Counted from the stretch's first letter, positions 41,501-52,166 are shown. The stretch is DNA of 64,000 nt from Eutreptiella sp. 'Long Island Sound 2002' (GCA_964036045.1 OZ038382.1:40626090-40690089), one strand, 5' to 3'. Made by a program: numbers and translations. The notes: a model not told the origin generated them from the sequence alone.

Positions 41501-42607
41501 AGCGCGCGCGCGAGGGTGGCGGGGGGTGCAATGGCAGTGTGGGTGTGTGGTGGCAGTGGACCAGAGCGAAAACGGCAACGGGCAGGGCCAAAGGTGCCAC
41601 TTTACGAAAGCACGCGTACAGCCTAGCCAACCACCACGCAGCAACCTGAAAATCCAATAAATGTGGCGTACAAAAATGAAACTTTTTTGCAAAAATATGG
41701 AACATGCCCCTTCTAAATTCTCGTCTAATGCCTTCCCGGAACCCTGAAGGGGGAGCTGCAATAACTTGACAGAAAGTCCCGAATTCAATTTTGAGATATT
41801 GTGTCGGCAAGTATCACCGCACTTCATTATGAAAGCACCTGGCTCTCGCACCAAGCCATACCATACCATACCATGCCAAGCCAAGCCAGCCATGCCTTGG
41901 CTTGACGAGACGAGGCGAGCGAGCGCGCGCGCAGGGGTGGCGGGGGTCGCAATGGCAGTGTGGGTGTGTGGTGGCAGTGGACCAGAGCGAAAACTTGAAC
42001 GGGTAGGGCCAAAGGTGCCACTTTACGAAAGCACGCGTACAGCCTAGCCAACCACCACACAGCAACCTGAAAATCCAATAAATGTAGCGTACCAAAATGA
42101 ATCTTTTTTGCAAAAATATGGAACATGCCCCTTCTAAATTGTCACCTAATGCCTTCCCGGAACCCTGAAGGGGGAGCTGCAATAACTTGACAGAAAGTCT
42201 CGAATTCAATTTTGAGATATTGTGTCGGCAAGTATCACCGCACTTCATTATGAAAGCACCTGGCTCTCGCACCACGCCATACCATACCATACCATGCCAA
42301 GCCAAGCCAGCCATGCCTTGGCTTGACGGGACGAGGCGAGCGAGCGCGAGCACAGGGGTGGCGGGGGGTGCAATGGCAGTGTGGGTGTGTAGTGGCAGTG
42401 GACCAGAGCGAAAATTTCAAAGGGCAGGGCCAAAGGTGCCACTTTACGAAAGCACGCGTACAGCCTAGCCAACCACCACGCAGCAACCTGAAAATCAAAT
42501 AAATGTGGCGTACCAAAATGAAACTTTTTTGCAAAAATATGGAACATGCCCCTTCTAAATTGTCGCCTAATGCCTTCCCGGAACCCTGAAGGGGGAGCTG
42601 CAATAAC

Positions 42608-44289
42608 TTCACAGAAAGTCCCGAATTCAATTTTGAGATATTGTGTCGGCAAGTATCACCGCACTCCATTATGCAAGCACTTGGCTCTCGCACCAAGCCA
42701 TACCATACCATACCATGCCAAGCCAAGCCAGCCATGCCTTGGCTTGACGAGACGAGGCGAGCGAGCGCGCGCAGAGGTGGCAGGGGGGTGCAATGGCAGT
42801 GTGGGTGTGTGGTGGCAGTGGACCAGAGCGAAAACTTCAACGGGTAGGGCCAAAGGTGCCACTTTACGAAAGCACGCGTACAGCCTAGCCAACCACCACG
42901 CAGCAACCTGAAAATCCAATAAATGTGGCGTACCAAAATGAAACTCTTTTGCAAAAATATGGAACATGCCCCTTCTAAATTCTCGTCTAATGCCATCCCG
43001 GAACCCTGAAGGGGGAGCTGCAATAACTTGACAGAAAGTCCCGAATTCAATTTTGAGATATTGTGTCGGCAAGTATCACCGCACTTCATTATGAAAGCAC
43101 CTGGCTCTCGCACCAAGCCATACCATACCATACCATGCCAAGCCAAGCCAACCGTGCCTTGGCTTGACGAGACGAGGCGAGCGAGCGCGCGCGCGGGGGT
43201 GGCGGGTGGTGCAATGGCAGTGTGGGTGTGTGCTGGCAGTGGACCAGAGCCAAAACTTCAACGGGCAGGGCCAAAGGTGCCACTTTACGAAAGCACGCGT
43301 ACAGCCTAGCCAACCACCACGCAGCAACCTGAAAATCAAATAAATGTGGCGTACCAAAATGAAACTTTTTTGCAAAAATATGGAACATGCCCCTTCTAAA
43401 TTGTCGCCTAATGCCTTCCCGGAACCCTGAAGGGGGAGCTGCAATAACTTGACAGAAAGTCCCGAATTCAATTTTGAGATATTGTGTCGGCAAGTATCAC
43501 CGCACTCCATTATGCAAGCACTTGGCTCTCGCACCAAGCCATACCATACCATACCATGCCAAGCCAAGCCAGCCATGCCTTGGCTTGACGAGACGAGGCG
43601 AGCGAGCGCGCGCAGAGGTGGCAGGGGGGTGCAATGGCAGTGTGGGTGTGTGGTGGCAGTGGACCAGAGCGAAAACTTCAACGGGTAGGGCCAAAGGTGC
43701 CACTTTACGAAAGCACGCGTTCAGCCTAGCCAACCACCACACAGCAACCTGAAAATCCAATAAATGTAGCGTACCACAATGAAACTTTTTTGCAAAAATA
43801 TGGAACATGCCCCTTCTAAATTGTCACCTAATGCCTTCCCGGAACCCTGAAGGGGGAGCTGCAATAACTTGACAGAAAGTCCCGAATTCAATTTTGAGAT
43901 ATTGTGTCGGCAAGTATCACCGCACTTCATTATGAAAGCACCTGGCTCTCGCACCAAGCCATACCATACCATACCATGCCAAGCCAAGCCAACCGTGCCT
44001 TGGCTTGACGAGACGAGGCGAGCGAGCGCGCGCGCGGGGGTGGCGGGTGGTGCAATGGCAGTGTGGGTGTGTGCTGGCAGTGGACCAGAGCCAAAACTTC
44101 AACGGGCAGGGCCAAAGGTGCCACTTTACGAAAGCACGCGTACAGCCTAGCCAACCACCACGCAGCAACCTGAAAATCCAATAAATGTGGCGTACCAAAA
44201 TGAAACTTTTTTGCAAAAATATGGAACATGCCCCTTCTAAATTCTCGTCTAATGCCTTCCCGGAACCCTGAAGGGGGAGCTGCAATAAC
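42608..44289 (+). repeat. Higher-order repeat: two copies of an 841-bp dimer
   Basis: Copies are 42608-43448 and 43449-44289. The first unit of each has GCACTCCATTATGCAAGC and GCGCGCAGAGGTGGCAGG. The second has CCAACCGTGCC and GTGTGTGCTGGCAG. Confidence 0.75.
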
Positions 44290-47200
44290 TTGACAGAACG
44301 TCCCCGATTCAATTTTGAGATATTGTGTCGGCAAGTATCGCCGCACTATATTATGAAAGCACCTGGCTCTCGCACCAAGCCATACCATACCATACCATGC
44401 CAAGCCAAGCCAACCATGCCTTGGCTTGCCGAGACGAGGCGAGCGAGCGCGCGCTCAGGGGTGGCGGGGGTTGCAATGGCAGTGTGGGTGTGTGGTGGCA
44501 GTGGACCAGAGCGAAAACTTCAACGGGCAGGGCCAAAGGTGCCACTTTACGAAAGCACGCGTACAGCCTACCCAACCACCACGCAGCAACCTGAAAATCC
44601 AATAAATGTGGCGTACCAAAATGAAACTTTTTTGCAAAAATATGGAACATGCCCCTTCTAAATTGTCGTCTAATGCCTTCCCGGAACCCTGAAGGGGGAG
44701 CTGCAATAATTTGACCGAAAGTCCCGGATTCAATTTTGAGATATTGTGTCGGCAAGTATCACCACACTTCATTATGAAAGCACCTGGCTCTTGCACCAAG
44801 CCATACCATACCATACCATGCCAAGCCAAGCCAGCCATGCCTTGGCTTGACGAGACGAGGCGAGCGAGCGCGCGCGCAGGGGTGGCGGGGGGTGCAATGG
44901 CAGTGTGGGTGTGTGGTGGCAGTGGACCAGAGCGAAAATTGCAACGGGCAGGGCCAAAGGTGCCACTTTACGAAAGCACGCGTACAGCCTGGCCAACCAC
45001 CACGCAGCAACCTGAAAATCCAATAAATGTGGCGTACCAAAATGAAACTTTTTTGCAGAAATATGGGGCATGCCCCTACTAAATTGTCGCCTAATGCCTT
45101 CCCGGAACCCTGAAGGGGGAGCTGCAATAACTTGACAGAAAGTCCCGAATTCAATTTTGAGATATTGTGTCGGCAAGTATCACCGCACTTCATTATGAAA
45201 GCACCTGGCTCTCGCACCAAGCCATACCATACCATGCCAAGCCAAGCCAAGCCAGCCGTGCCTTTGCTTGACGAGACGAGGCGAGCGAGCGCGTGCGGGG
45301 GGGTGGCGGGGGGTGCAATGGCAGTGTGGGTGTGTGGTGGCAGTGGACCAGAGCGAAAACGTCAACGGGCAGGGCCAAAGGTGCCACTTTACGAAAGCAC
45401 GCGTACAGCCTAGCCAACTACCACGCAGCAACCTGAAAATCCAATAAATGTGGCGTACCAAAATAAAACTTTTTTGCAAAAATATGGAACATGCCCCTTC
45501 TAAATTCTCGTCTAATGCCTTCCCGGAACCCTGAAGGGGGAGCTGCAATAACTTGACAGAAAGTCCCGAATTCAATTTTGAGATATTGTATCGGCAAGTA
45601 TCACCGCACTTCATTATGAAAGCACCTGGCTCTCGCACCAAGCCATACCATACCATACCATGCCAAGCCAAGCCAGCCATGCCTTGGCTTGACGAGACGA
45701 GGCGAGCGAGCGTGCGCGCAGGGGTGGCGGGGGGTGCAATGGCAGTGTGGGTGTGTGGTTGCAGTGGACCAGAGCGAAAACTTCAACGGGTAGGGCCAAA
45801 GGTGCCACTTTACGAACGCACGCGCACAGCCTAGCCAACCACCACACAGCAACCTGAAAATCCAATAAATGTAGCGTACCAAAATGAAACTTTTTTGCAA
45901 AAATATGGAACATGCCCCTTCTAAATTGTCACCTAATGCCTTCCCGGAACCCTGAAGGGGGAGCTGCAATAACTTGACAGAAAGTCCCGAATTCAATTTC
46001 GAGATATTGTGTCGGCAAGTATCACCGCACTTCATTATGAAAGCACCTGGCTCTCGCACCAAGCCATACCATACCATACCATGCCAAGCCAAGCCAGCCA
46101 TGCCTTGGCTTGACGGGACGAGGCGAGCGAGCGCGCGCGCAGGGGTGGCGGGGGGTGCAATAGCAGTGTGGGTGTGTGGTGGCAGTGGACCAGAGCGAAA
46201 ATTTCAAAGGGCAGGGCCAAAGGTGCCACTTTACGAAAGCACGCGTAGAGCCTAGCCAACCACCACGCAGCAACCTGAAAATCCAATAAATGTGGCGTAC
46301 CAAAATGAAACTTTTTTGCAAAAATATGGAACATGCCCCTTCTAAATTGTCGCCTAATGCCTCCTCGGAACCCTGAAGGGGGAGCTGCAATAACGTGACA
46401 GAAAGTCCCGAATTCAATTTTGAGATATTGTGTCGGCAAGTATCACCGCACTTCATTATGAAAGCACCTGGCTCTCGCACCAAGCCATACCATACCATAC
46501 CATGCCAAGCCAAGCCAACCATGCCTTGGCTTGACGAGACGAGGCGAGCGAGCGCGCGCGCGGGGGTGGCGGGGTGGTGCAATGGCAGTGTGGGTGTGTG
46601 GTGGCAGTGGACCAGAGCGAAAACTTCAACGGGTAGGGCCAAAGGTGCCACTTTACGAAAGCACGCGTACAGCCTAGCGAACCACCACACAGCAACCTGA
46701 AAATCCAATAAATGTAGCATACCAAAATGAAACTTTTTTGCAAAAATATGGAACATGCCCCTTCTAAATTGTCACCTAATGCCTTCCCGGAGCCCTGAAG
46801 GGGGAGCTGCAATAACTTGACAGAAAGTCCCGAATTCAATTTTGAGATATTGTGTCGGCAAGTATCACCGCACTTCATTATGAAAGCACCTGGCTCTCGC
46901 ACCAAGCCATACCATACCATACCATGCCAAGCCAAGCCAACCGTGCCTTGGCTTGACGTGACGAGGCGAGCGAGCGCGCGCGCGGGGGTGGCAGGTGGTG
47001 CAATGGCAGTGTGGGTGTGTGGTGGCAGTGGACCAGAGCCAAAACTTCAACGGGCAGGGCCAAAGGTGCCACTTTACGAAAGCACGCGTAAAGTCTACCC
47101 AACCACCACGCAGCAACCTGAAAATCCAATAAATGTGGCGTACCAAAATGAAACTTTTTTGCAAAAATATGGAACATGCCCCTTCTAAATTCTCGTCTAA

Positions 47201-47759
47201 TGCCTTCCCGGAATTCTGAAGGGGGAGCTGCAATAACCTGACAGAAAGTCCCAAATTCCATTTTGAGATATTGTGTCGGCAAGTATCACCGCACTTCATT
47301 ATGAAAGCACCTGGCTCTCGCACCAAGCCATACCATACCATACCATGCCAGGCCAAGCCAGCCATGCCTTGGCTTGACGGGACAAGGCGAGCGAGCGCGC
47401 GCACAGGGGTGGCAGGGGGTGCAATGGCAGTGTGGGTGTGTGGTGGCAGTGGACCAGAGCGAAAATTACAAAGGGCAGGGCCAAAGGTGCCACTTTACGA
47501 AAGCACGCGTACAGCCTAGCCAACCACCACGCAGCAACCTGAAAATCCAATAAACGTGGCGTACCAAAATAAAACGTTTTTGCAAAAATATGGAACATGC
47601 CCCTTCTAAATTGTCGCCTAATGCCTTCCCGGAACCCTGAAGGGGGAGCTGCAATAACTTGATAGAAAGTCCCGAATTCAATTTTGAGATATTGTGTCGG
47701 CAAGTATCACCGCACTTCATTATGAAAGCACCTGGCTCTCGCACCAAGCCATACCATAC

Positions 47760-47770
47760 GCTGGCTCAGC
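47760..47770 (+). repeat. Left terminal extension
   Basis: Eleven bases (GCTGGCTCAGC) lie outside the left inverted repeat. They are not present at the right end, but their reverse complement sits inside the element at 52195-52205. That internal copy is what fixes the left boundary of the element. Confidence 0.85.
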
Positions 47771-48110
47771 TAGCACTACACAATCCCCATATATGGGCCA
47801 ACTCCTTAAAACCGGTTTGTTTTCTCTGTTTTCTGCTCTTTTGGTGCCCTTTGCTACCTTTCATTGAAACGGGCACCCTCAAAATATACACAAAAATGGT
47901 ATTATACATGAAAAATGAAATTTTTGACCTCAAATACCCCCTCCATGGGGTTTGAACCCACACTCTGCCAACCTTAGAGTTGTGTTTTTCCTCTAAGCTA
48001 CGACCTGTCGTCGACGATCTCAGAGAAAACCGTAGTATAATAAAAAATTTGGAAAATCAGTACTCCTTACATGCTCCAACCACTATTAACCTCCCATGCT
48101 CTTAAAACCG
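47771..48110 (+). repeat. Left inverted terminal repeat (340 bp)
   Basis: This is the reverse complement of 52350-52689 with four mismatches that I can find, all within the outermost 40 bp. The inner 300 bp are identical. It contains a 12-bp palindrome CCCATATATGGG (47786-47797), an outward-facing A/B-box motif on the minus strand, and the palindrome TCGTCGACGA (48008-48017). In the DIRS model the left repeat drives transcription of the genomic RNA; I see no core promoter I would trust. Confidence 0.95.
47948..48000 (-). promoter_or_regulatory. tRNA-like A/B-box motif (Pol III type 2 promoter-like), left ITR
   Basis: On the minus strand, TAGCTTAGAGG (48000-47990) fits the A-box consensus TRGYNNARNNG, and GGTTCAAACCC (47958-47948) fits the B-box consensus GGTTCRANNCC. 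An A5/T5 run lies about 35 bases beyond and could end a Pol III transcript. It is the mirror copy of the motif in the right repeat and points out of the element. Promoter activity is inferred, not shown. Confidence 0.45.
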
Positions 48111-48120
48111 GTCACGCGCT

Positions 48121-48141
48121 CACTGAGTTGTTCAACTAGTG
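48121..48141 (+). other. Small inverted repeat in the leader before the Gag-like ORF
   Basis: CACTGAGTTG and CAACTAGTG flank a TT loop and can pair over nine bases with one bulged base. It lies in the 100-bp leader between the left terminal repeat (ending 48110) and the first ORF (48211). The rest of this leader is AT-rich and shows nothing else I can name. A role in RNA structure or priming is only a possibility. Confidence 0.4.
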
Positions 48142-48210
48142 ATTTGCTGTACCCAGAGCTTTGATTTCTGATGCAATCCAAAATGTTTTAAGGATATAAA
48201 TTTTAACAAA

Positions 48211-49197
48211 ATGACAGAAGGAAATGAGACACTGGATTTTCACGAGTTCGTGCTGAAATTGCCGGATTCGGCGTGGAACCTGAGTTCTGAGTCGTTGGAA
48301 CATGCAGCACAGTTGGCAAAGGAAGGCGCAATGAGTGGTCTCAGTCCTTGGCAGGCAGCGTCACTGTATTCCAAACTTACACGAAAGAAAACACTGGCCA
48401 CTGTCAAAGACACGATGGCCTTGGTTCGTGATGCCTTACTCACCTTAAAGGGCGACGACATTGGCAGAACAGGAACGTCGTCGCATCGCGAAGACGTCTT
48501 CTTGGCATGCGAAACTTTGAGCGGTCCCAAGGACCACGCTGGCCCCGCGTCGGACAAGGAGTCCACGTTTGTGTGGCGCGATGAGGTTCTGTCGCTTCCT
48601 TCACGCTTGTCTGCACTCCTGGAAGAGCGAAAGGTTTTGCAAGACGAGTTTCGCAGAAAAAAGATGCCGAAGCACCTTCCAGTGTTCGACGAGTTCCATA
48701 GGGCAGCTGTTAATAACGCGCCAACGCACAAACATCCAGCGGACGCAGAGAAGCGTCGTTGGGAACAACAGGTAAAAGACGCCATGCGAGTCCTGGGAGT
48801 AGTCTTAGCACGCGAAGATGACAAAACGGTAGCTCCGGAAGCACCTGTTTCATTGGTACTATGTGAACATTTGTTTGCAATGTTGGGTGCGTTGGACTAC
48901 AGCATCCAAAGCTCCCGGCGAGTGGCAGTAGATAAACGGTTTGAACAACCTGCGATTGCACCAGAGTTACTCTCGAAGGATGACATGACACTACTTCAGT
49001 CGCGCAACAAATTACAAAAAGACCTGAGAGGCACGCGTTTCTCCCCTTACTCGCATCGTAGTTCTTTCCGTTCGTTTTCAACACGAGGTCGTTTTGATCC
49101 ACGGAGATCTGGCAAAGGAGGCAAAGGCAAAGGTAAGGGTTTCACCCAAAGATTTGTGCCACGTAACGACAAGTTAGATGAACGACCACAGCAGTAG
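48211..49197 (+). CDS. Gag-like protein of the DIRS element (ORF1)
   Basis: A 328-residue ORF whose position, first after the left repeat and directly before RT, is that of a DIRS Gag. Gag proteins package the element RNA in the cytoplasm or nucleus; that role is inferred from position, since I recognise no catalytic domain. Residues 1-80 are mixed acidic and hydrophobic. Residues about 131-152 are charged and could form a short helix or coiled coil (LLEERKVLQDEFRRKK). Residues about 273-318 are rich in Arg, Gly, Ser and Lys, with a GKGGKGKGKG run, and suit nucleic-acid binding. There is no CCHC zinc knuckle. The ATG at 48211 follows ACAAA and has A at -3. The stop TAG (49195) overlaps the next ORF by 20 bases in a different frame, so the two are probably linked by frameshifting or reinitiation. 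No internal stop is present. Confidence 0.8.
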   Translation: MTEGNETLDFHEFVLKLPDSAWNLSSESLEHAAQLAKEGAMSGLSPWQAASLYSKLTRKKTLATVKDTMALVRDALLTLKGDDIGRTGTSSHREDVFLACETLSGPKDHAGPASDKESTFVWRDEVLSLPSRLSALLEERKVLQDEFRRKKMPKHLPVFDEFHRAAVNNAPTHKHPADAEKRRWEQQVKDAMRVLGVVLAREDDKTVAPEAPVSLVLCEHLFAMLGALDYSIQSSRRVAVDKRFEQPAIAPELLSKDDMTLLQSRNKLQKDLRGTRFSPYSHRSSFRSFSTRGRFDPRRSGKGGKGKGKGFTQRFVPRNDKLDERPQQ

Positions 49198-51211
49198 CTT
49201 GACTGTAGAGGATTTATTGGCGCCAGCCGTGTGCGTGCCACCGCCGATCCATCCCCACATGCCACTCTATTTGCGCTGTCGTGCACAATTGCATGAATGG
49301 GAAGCGTTGAAGGACACATACGCGGCGTCAGTGATTCGCAATGGGCTGCAGCTTGATTGGGTTGACGGTTTTGATCCGGAACGGCCAACCGTCGACTTCC
49401 GTCCTCGTTCTTCCCACGCAGAGGTAACCGACCCTGAATTGGTAAAACACGTGTTGGATGCAGTGCAACAGGGTTGCATGGAACGCGTCGAGCGAAAAGA
49501 CATTAAGTGTTGTGCAAGTATGTTCGCAGTAGACAAAGCGTCAGACGAGGCACATCCTGAGGGGGGCCGTCGACCTATCACCAATTTGAAGAATGTGAAC
49601 CAGTTTGTACAGACCACCTATTTTCGTTTGGTCACTCTGTGGGGCATTTTACCGTTCTTGAGACCCGGTCAGTATGCTTGCAAAATTGACTTGAAAAGTG
49701 CTTATTTTCACATGGGTATCCATCCGCGGGATCGACCTTAATTGGGGGTCTACGTCGACGGTGAATTTTACAGGTGGTGCGTTTTGCCGTTTGGATTAAA
49801 CGTTGCACCACAGGAATGGCAACGCCTCATGCAACCAATTTTAAATGCCGTGCGCGAACGCGGAGCACTCGTTTTGGTCTACTTGGACGATTGGCTCATC
49901 ATTGGCAATACTTACCGTGAATGTCTGGAACACACACGTTTTTTGGTACAACTTTTGCATCGGTTGGGTATATTGGTCAATGTCCCAAAATCATGTTTGG
50001 AGCCGTCTCAAGAAATTATAATGCTTGGTTTTATGCTGAACTTCAGGGAAGGATTCATCGCGGTACCTCCAAAGCGCCTACAAGCAATTTTTCGGGACGT
50101 GAACAGACTGGCACACAGTCACACACCATCAGTGAGGCGATGCGCCTCCGTTCTTGGAAGAATCCGTTCCTTGTTGTTCGCCATGCCCCATATCCGACTC
50201 TTCAGCGACGCCCTGGCGGTGCACGTGGCGGTGGCAGTCCAGGCTGGCTGGGAGGCAGACGTGGCGCTCCCGGAGCGTGTGTCACGTCAGTTGATGGATC
50301 TGGCGGACGAGTTACACCAGTGGAAGGGACGCACCTTCGTAGTTTCCATGGGTCACGTCAGGGACATGTACTCGGACGCGTCAGATCTGGCGTGGGGCGG
50401 AGTCCTTCAAGGGAATGCCCAAGCAGCGTTCGGTTGGTTCCTGAATCGAGAGGAACACATAAATGTCAAAGATTTCAGGGGAGCCCTACTGACTATTCAA
50501 GCGTATGCGCTGAGGGACACCACGCTGCGATTTTTCACCGACTCAATGGTCCTTTACTGGTATCTCCGCAAGTGGGGAGGTCGCAAGCCGCGGTTCAACG
50601 CATTGATTCTCCAACTGTGGAATTTTACACAAGCCAATCGCATCGAGATTCAACCGTTTTACGTGCACACCTCAGTGAATCCGGCGGACATTTGGTCTCG
50701 GCTTCGTTGGACACCGTCGGAGGCTACCTTCTCGTCGGACGTGTTGACTTGGATCCTGGAGGAGTTCAAAAGTTGGATTCAGCCGGAAATCGATTGGATG
50801 TCAAGGAGTTCCAATGCGGTGTGCAGCAAGTTCGTCAGTCCGTGTCCTCAGCCGGGGGCTTACGCCATCGATGTCTTCTCCCAGAATCTAACTTTACTTT
50901 CACCGGGGTGGGTCTTCCCGCCGTTCAAGCACATACCTCAGTTGGTCAACAAAGTGTTGGAGTCACCAGGGGTGAAGGTTCTCATGGCTCTGCCGTACAG
51001 CCCGCGCGAGGTTTGGTGGAACCTATTGATGAAACACGTGAAGTTCGCAGTGAACACGTCGGAGTTCCGTTTGCAAATGCCAGACGGCACGGAGACACAA
51101 CCACGTTTCGTGTTGACCTTGGCGTATGTTTGCGTGAATACTATCAATTGCGAGGAGCTACCAACGAAGAGGCGACGCTTATCATCAATGAAATCGGGAA
51201 GGACACCTTGA
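49178..51211 (+). pseudogene. Reverse transcriptase-RNase H ORF of the DIRS element, with one in-frame stop
   Basis: A frame of 678 codons encodes an RT followed by RNase H, which copies the element RNA into cDNA and removes the template. RT motifs in order: RRPITNLKNVNQF, then IDLKSAYFH with the first catalytic Asp at 49688, LPFGLNVAP at 49784, and YLDDW with the catalytic Asp pair at 49886-49891. RNase H follows: YSDAS (Asp at 50375), HINVKDFRG (Asp at 50471 where Glu is usual), FTDS (50540) and NPADIWSR (50687). The C-terminal 150 residues (IDVFS, WVFPPF, EVWW) resemble the region that follows RNase H in DIRS proteins and may be a worn methyltransferase-like domain; that is uncertain. A TAA at 49739-49741 splits the RT between its first Asp motif and LPFGL, leaving open stretches of 187 and 489 codons in one frame. 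There is no frameshift. The ATG at 49178 lies inside ORF1. Confidence 0.92.
49739..49741 (+). other. Premature TAA stop inside reverse transcriptase
   Basis: A single in-frame nonsense codon falls 50 codons before the YLDD catalytic motif. The frame is open and RT-like on both sides. Without readthrough, no full RT can be made from this copy. A sequencing error or a somatic or population variant would look the same. Confidence 0.9.
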
Positions 51212-52119
51212 AACGTTACAATTCTGCGTGGCACATGTTTGGTACGTTCTTGTTACAGGACGCGGCGCTTGCTCCACTGTTAAAGGTGGAGCGCTTTGGT
51301 CAAATCCCACTGATGACGGTGGCGGTGCAACTTTTAAAGTTTTCACGCACGCATTCTTTAAGTGCTGGGCGTATGGCGTATTCAGCAGTGTGTTTATTCC
51401 CGTGCTTTTCGCAACTACGTTTCGAGGGTATGCTACGCAACTTGAAACGTGACTGGTTCGTCAGTGTTCCTCATTATCATCGTTTCTATGATGTACGGCG
51501 TCTTATACAAGTCATGCATCAGCAACCTGTGGAGACGGAAGCTCAGCTGCGCTTGCAAGCCATTTTGTCCTTGAGATTCTTTGCCTCGTTCCGAGGCGTT
51601 GATATGGCGCGATCACGTAGGGATATCCAACGCGCTGCTCAGCCTTGGTTCATTTCTGCTAAGCGCAAAGGGAGGAGATACTATGCACGTTATCCTATTC
51701 ACAATGTTACGCCACCGTCAATTGATCCGCAGCGCTGCTTAGCGCGTTTTTTGGAGGCTACTGGTGATTACGAGGGTTCTGAGATTTTTGTGTCCCTACG
51801 AAAGCCACGGAAGCCTTTATCATCTGATACCATCAACGGTCTCACTACTCGCTGGTTAAGGAAACACCTACTGGAATTGGGGGAACTGGAGACGGATTCG
51901 TTTTCCGCGCATTCTACACGAGGAGCAGCAGCAACTGCACTAATCTATCTTGGCGTGGATCCGCATGTGGTAGCAGCATTGGGTGATTGGTCCTGTTACG
52001 ATACATTCAGAAAGTTTTACGACAGGACCAGAGCTCTGTTGCACATCGCGCAAGTTCTGGTCCCTCCTGATCTGGCGACTGGAGAAGCGGCGCGCGCTTC
52101 GCGCCTGGCGATTAATTAA
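51109..52119 (+). CDS. Tyrosine recombinase of the DIRS element
   Basis: The recombinase inserts the circular DNA copy by site-specific recombination in the nucleus, in place of an integrase. From 51109 the frame gives 336 residues. An N-terminal core-binding region begins around DTLKRYNSAW. The catalytic domain shows Arg in FRGVD (51592), His and Arg in HSTRGAA (51910 and 51919), Trp in GDW (51988) and the nucleophile Tyr in KFYDRT (52018). The Arg-His-Arg-Trp-Tyr set is therefore present and the domain looks intact. It stops at TAA 52117. The start is undetermined: the frame is open from an ATG at 49921, but the 1.2 kb before 51109 overlap RT-RNase H and look non-coding in this frame. The first ATG after that overlap, at 51235, lies 24 bases past the RT-RNase H stop and cuts into the core-binding region. 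Expression by frameshift from the preceding ORF is a reasonable alternative. Confidence 0.9.
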   Translation, partial: RVDLGVCLREYYQLRGATNEEATLIINEIGKDTLKRYNSAWHMFGTFLLQDAALAPLLKVERFGQIPLMTVAVQLLKFSRTHSLSAGRMAYSAVCLFPCFSQLRFEGMLRNLKRDWFVSVPHYHRFYDVRRLIQVMHQQPVETEAQLRLQAILSLRFFASFRGVDMARSRRDIQRAAQPWFISAKRKGRRYYARYPIHNVTPPSIDPQRCLARFLEATGDYEGSEIFVSLRKPRKPLSSDTINGLTTRWLRKHLLELGELETDSFSAHSTRGAAATALIYLGVDPHVVAALGDWSCYDTFRKFYDRTRALLHIAQVLVPPDLATGEAARASRLAIN

Positions 52120-52166
52120 TTCTTATGAAGGGTTCAGTTCACGGGAGCTCAGTCTTCCGTTCTGTT
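52120..52166 (+). other. Short spacer between recombinase and internal complementary region
   Basis: Forty-seven bases with no recognisable feature. No polyadenylation signal of AATAAA type is present. Confidence 0.5.

Larger units (their letters stand above)
3680..47759 (+). repeat. Satellite array, segment 2 (about 105 units of 421 bp)
   Basis: Uninterrupted tandem array in a single orientation. The start of the TTGACAGAAAGTCCCGAATTC block recurs at 3898, 4319, 4740 and so on, every 421 bp, with occasional 420- or 422-bp units caused by one-base changes in the T run (CTTTTTTGCAAAA) or loss or gain of a pentamer (for example near 45230). Each unit contains in order: an EcoRI site, ATATTGTGTCGGCAAGTATC, (CATAC)3CATGCC, a hairpin, an alternating GC run, a G-rich tract, TTTACGAAAGCACGCGTACA, CCAATAAATG and GCAAAAATATGG. 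The longer open frames, such as 302 codons at 4793-5701 and 414 codons at 34676-35920 on the minus strand, arise when two units happen to be joined in frame. I consider them non-coding. I see no gene, RNA gene or other mobile element in this segment. Confidence 0.97.

Noticed and set aside
1-47759. Hundreds of open frames of 60-443 codons in the satellite as protein-coding genes
   Set aside because: The same DNA is open in several frames on both strands, frames shift at each 421-bp unit, starts are arbitrary and no domain is recognisable.
48195-48200. TATA box (TATAAA) before the Gag-like ORF
   Set aside because: It lies only 11 bases before the ATG, so transcription from it would start inside the ORF. 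The leader is simply AT-rich.
48240-48824. Minus-strand ORF of 194 codons inside ORF1, and other minus-strand frames at 48710-49617
   Set aside because: Shadows of the Gag-like and RT frames; they lack recognisable domains and are Ser/Cys-rich.
49739-49741. Reassigned stop codon (TAA as sense)
   Set aside because: The three element ORFs end at sensible places with TAG, TGA and TAA, and there is only one internal TAA. A point mutation is simpler.
49921-51108. Extra N-terminal domain of the recombinase
   Set aside because: The translated stretch is Gly, Arg and Ser rich and overlaps the conserved RT-RNase H frame. It looks like an open shadow frame.
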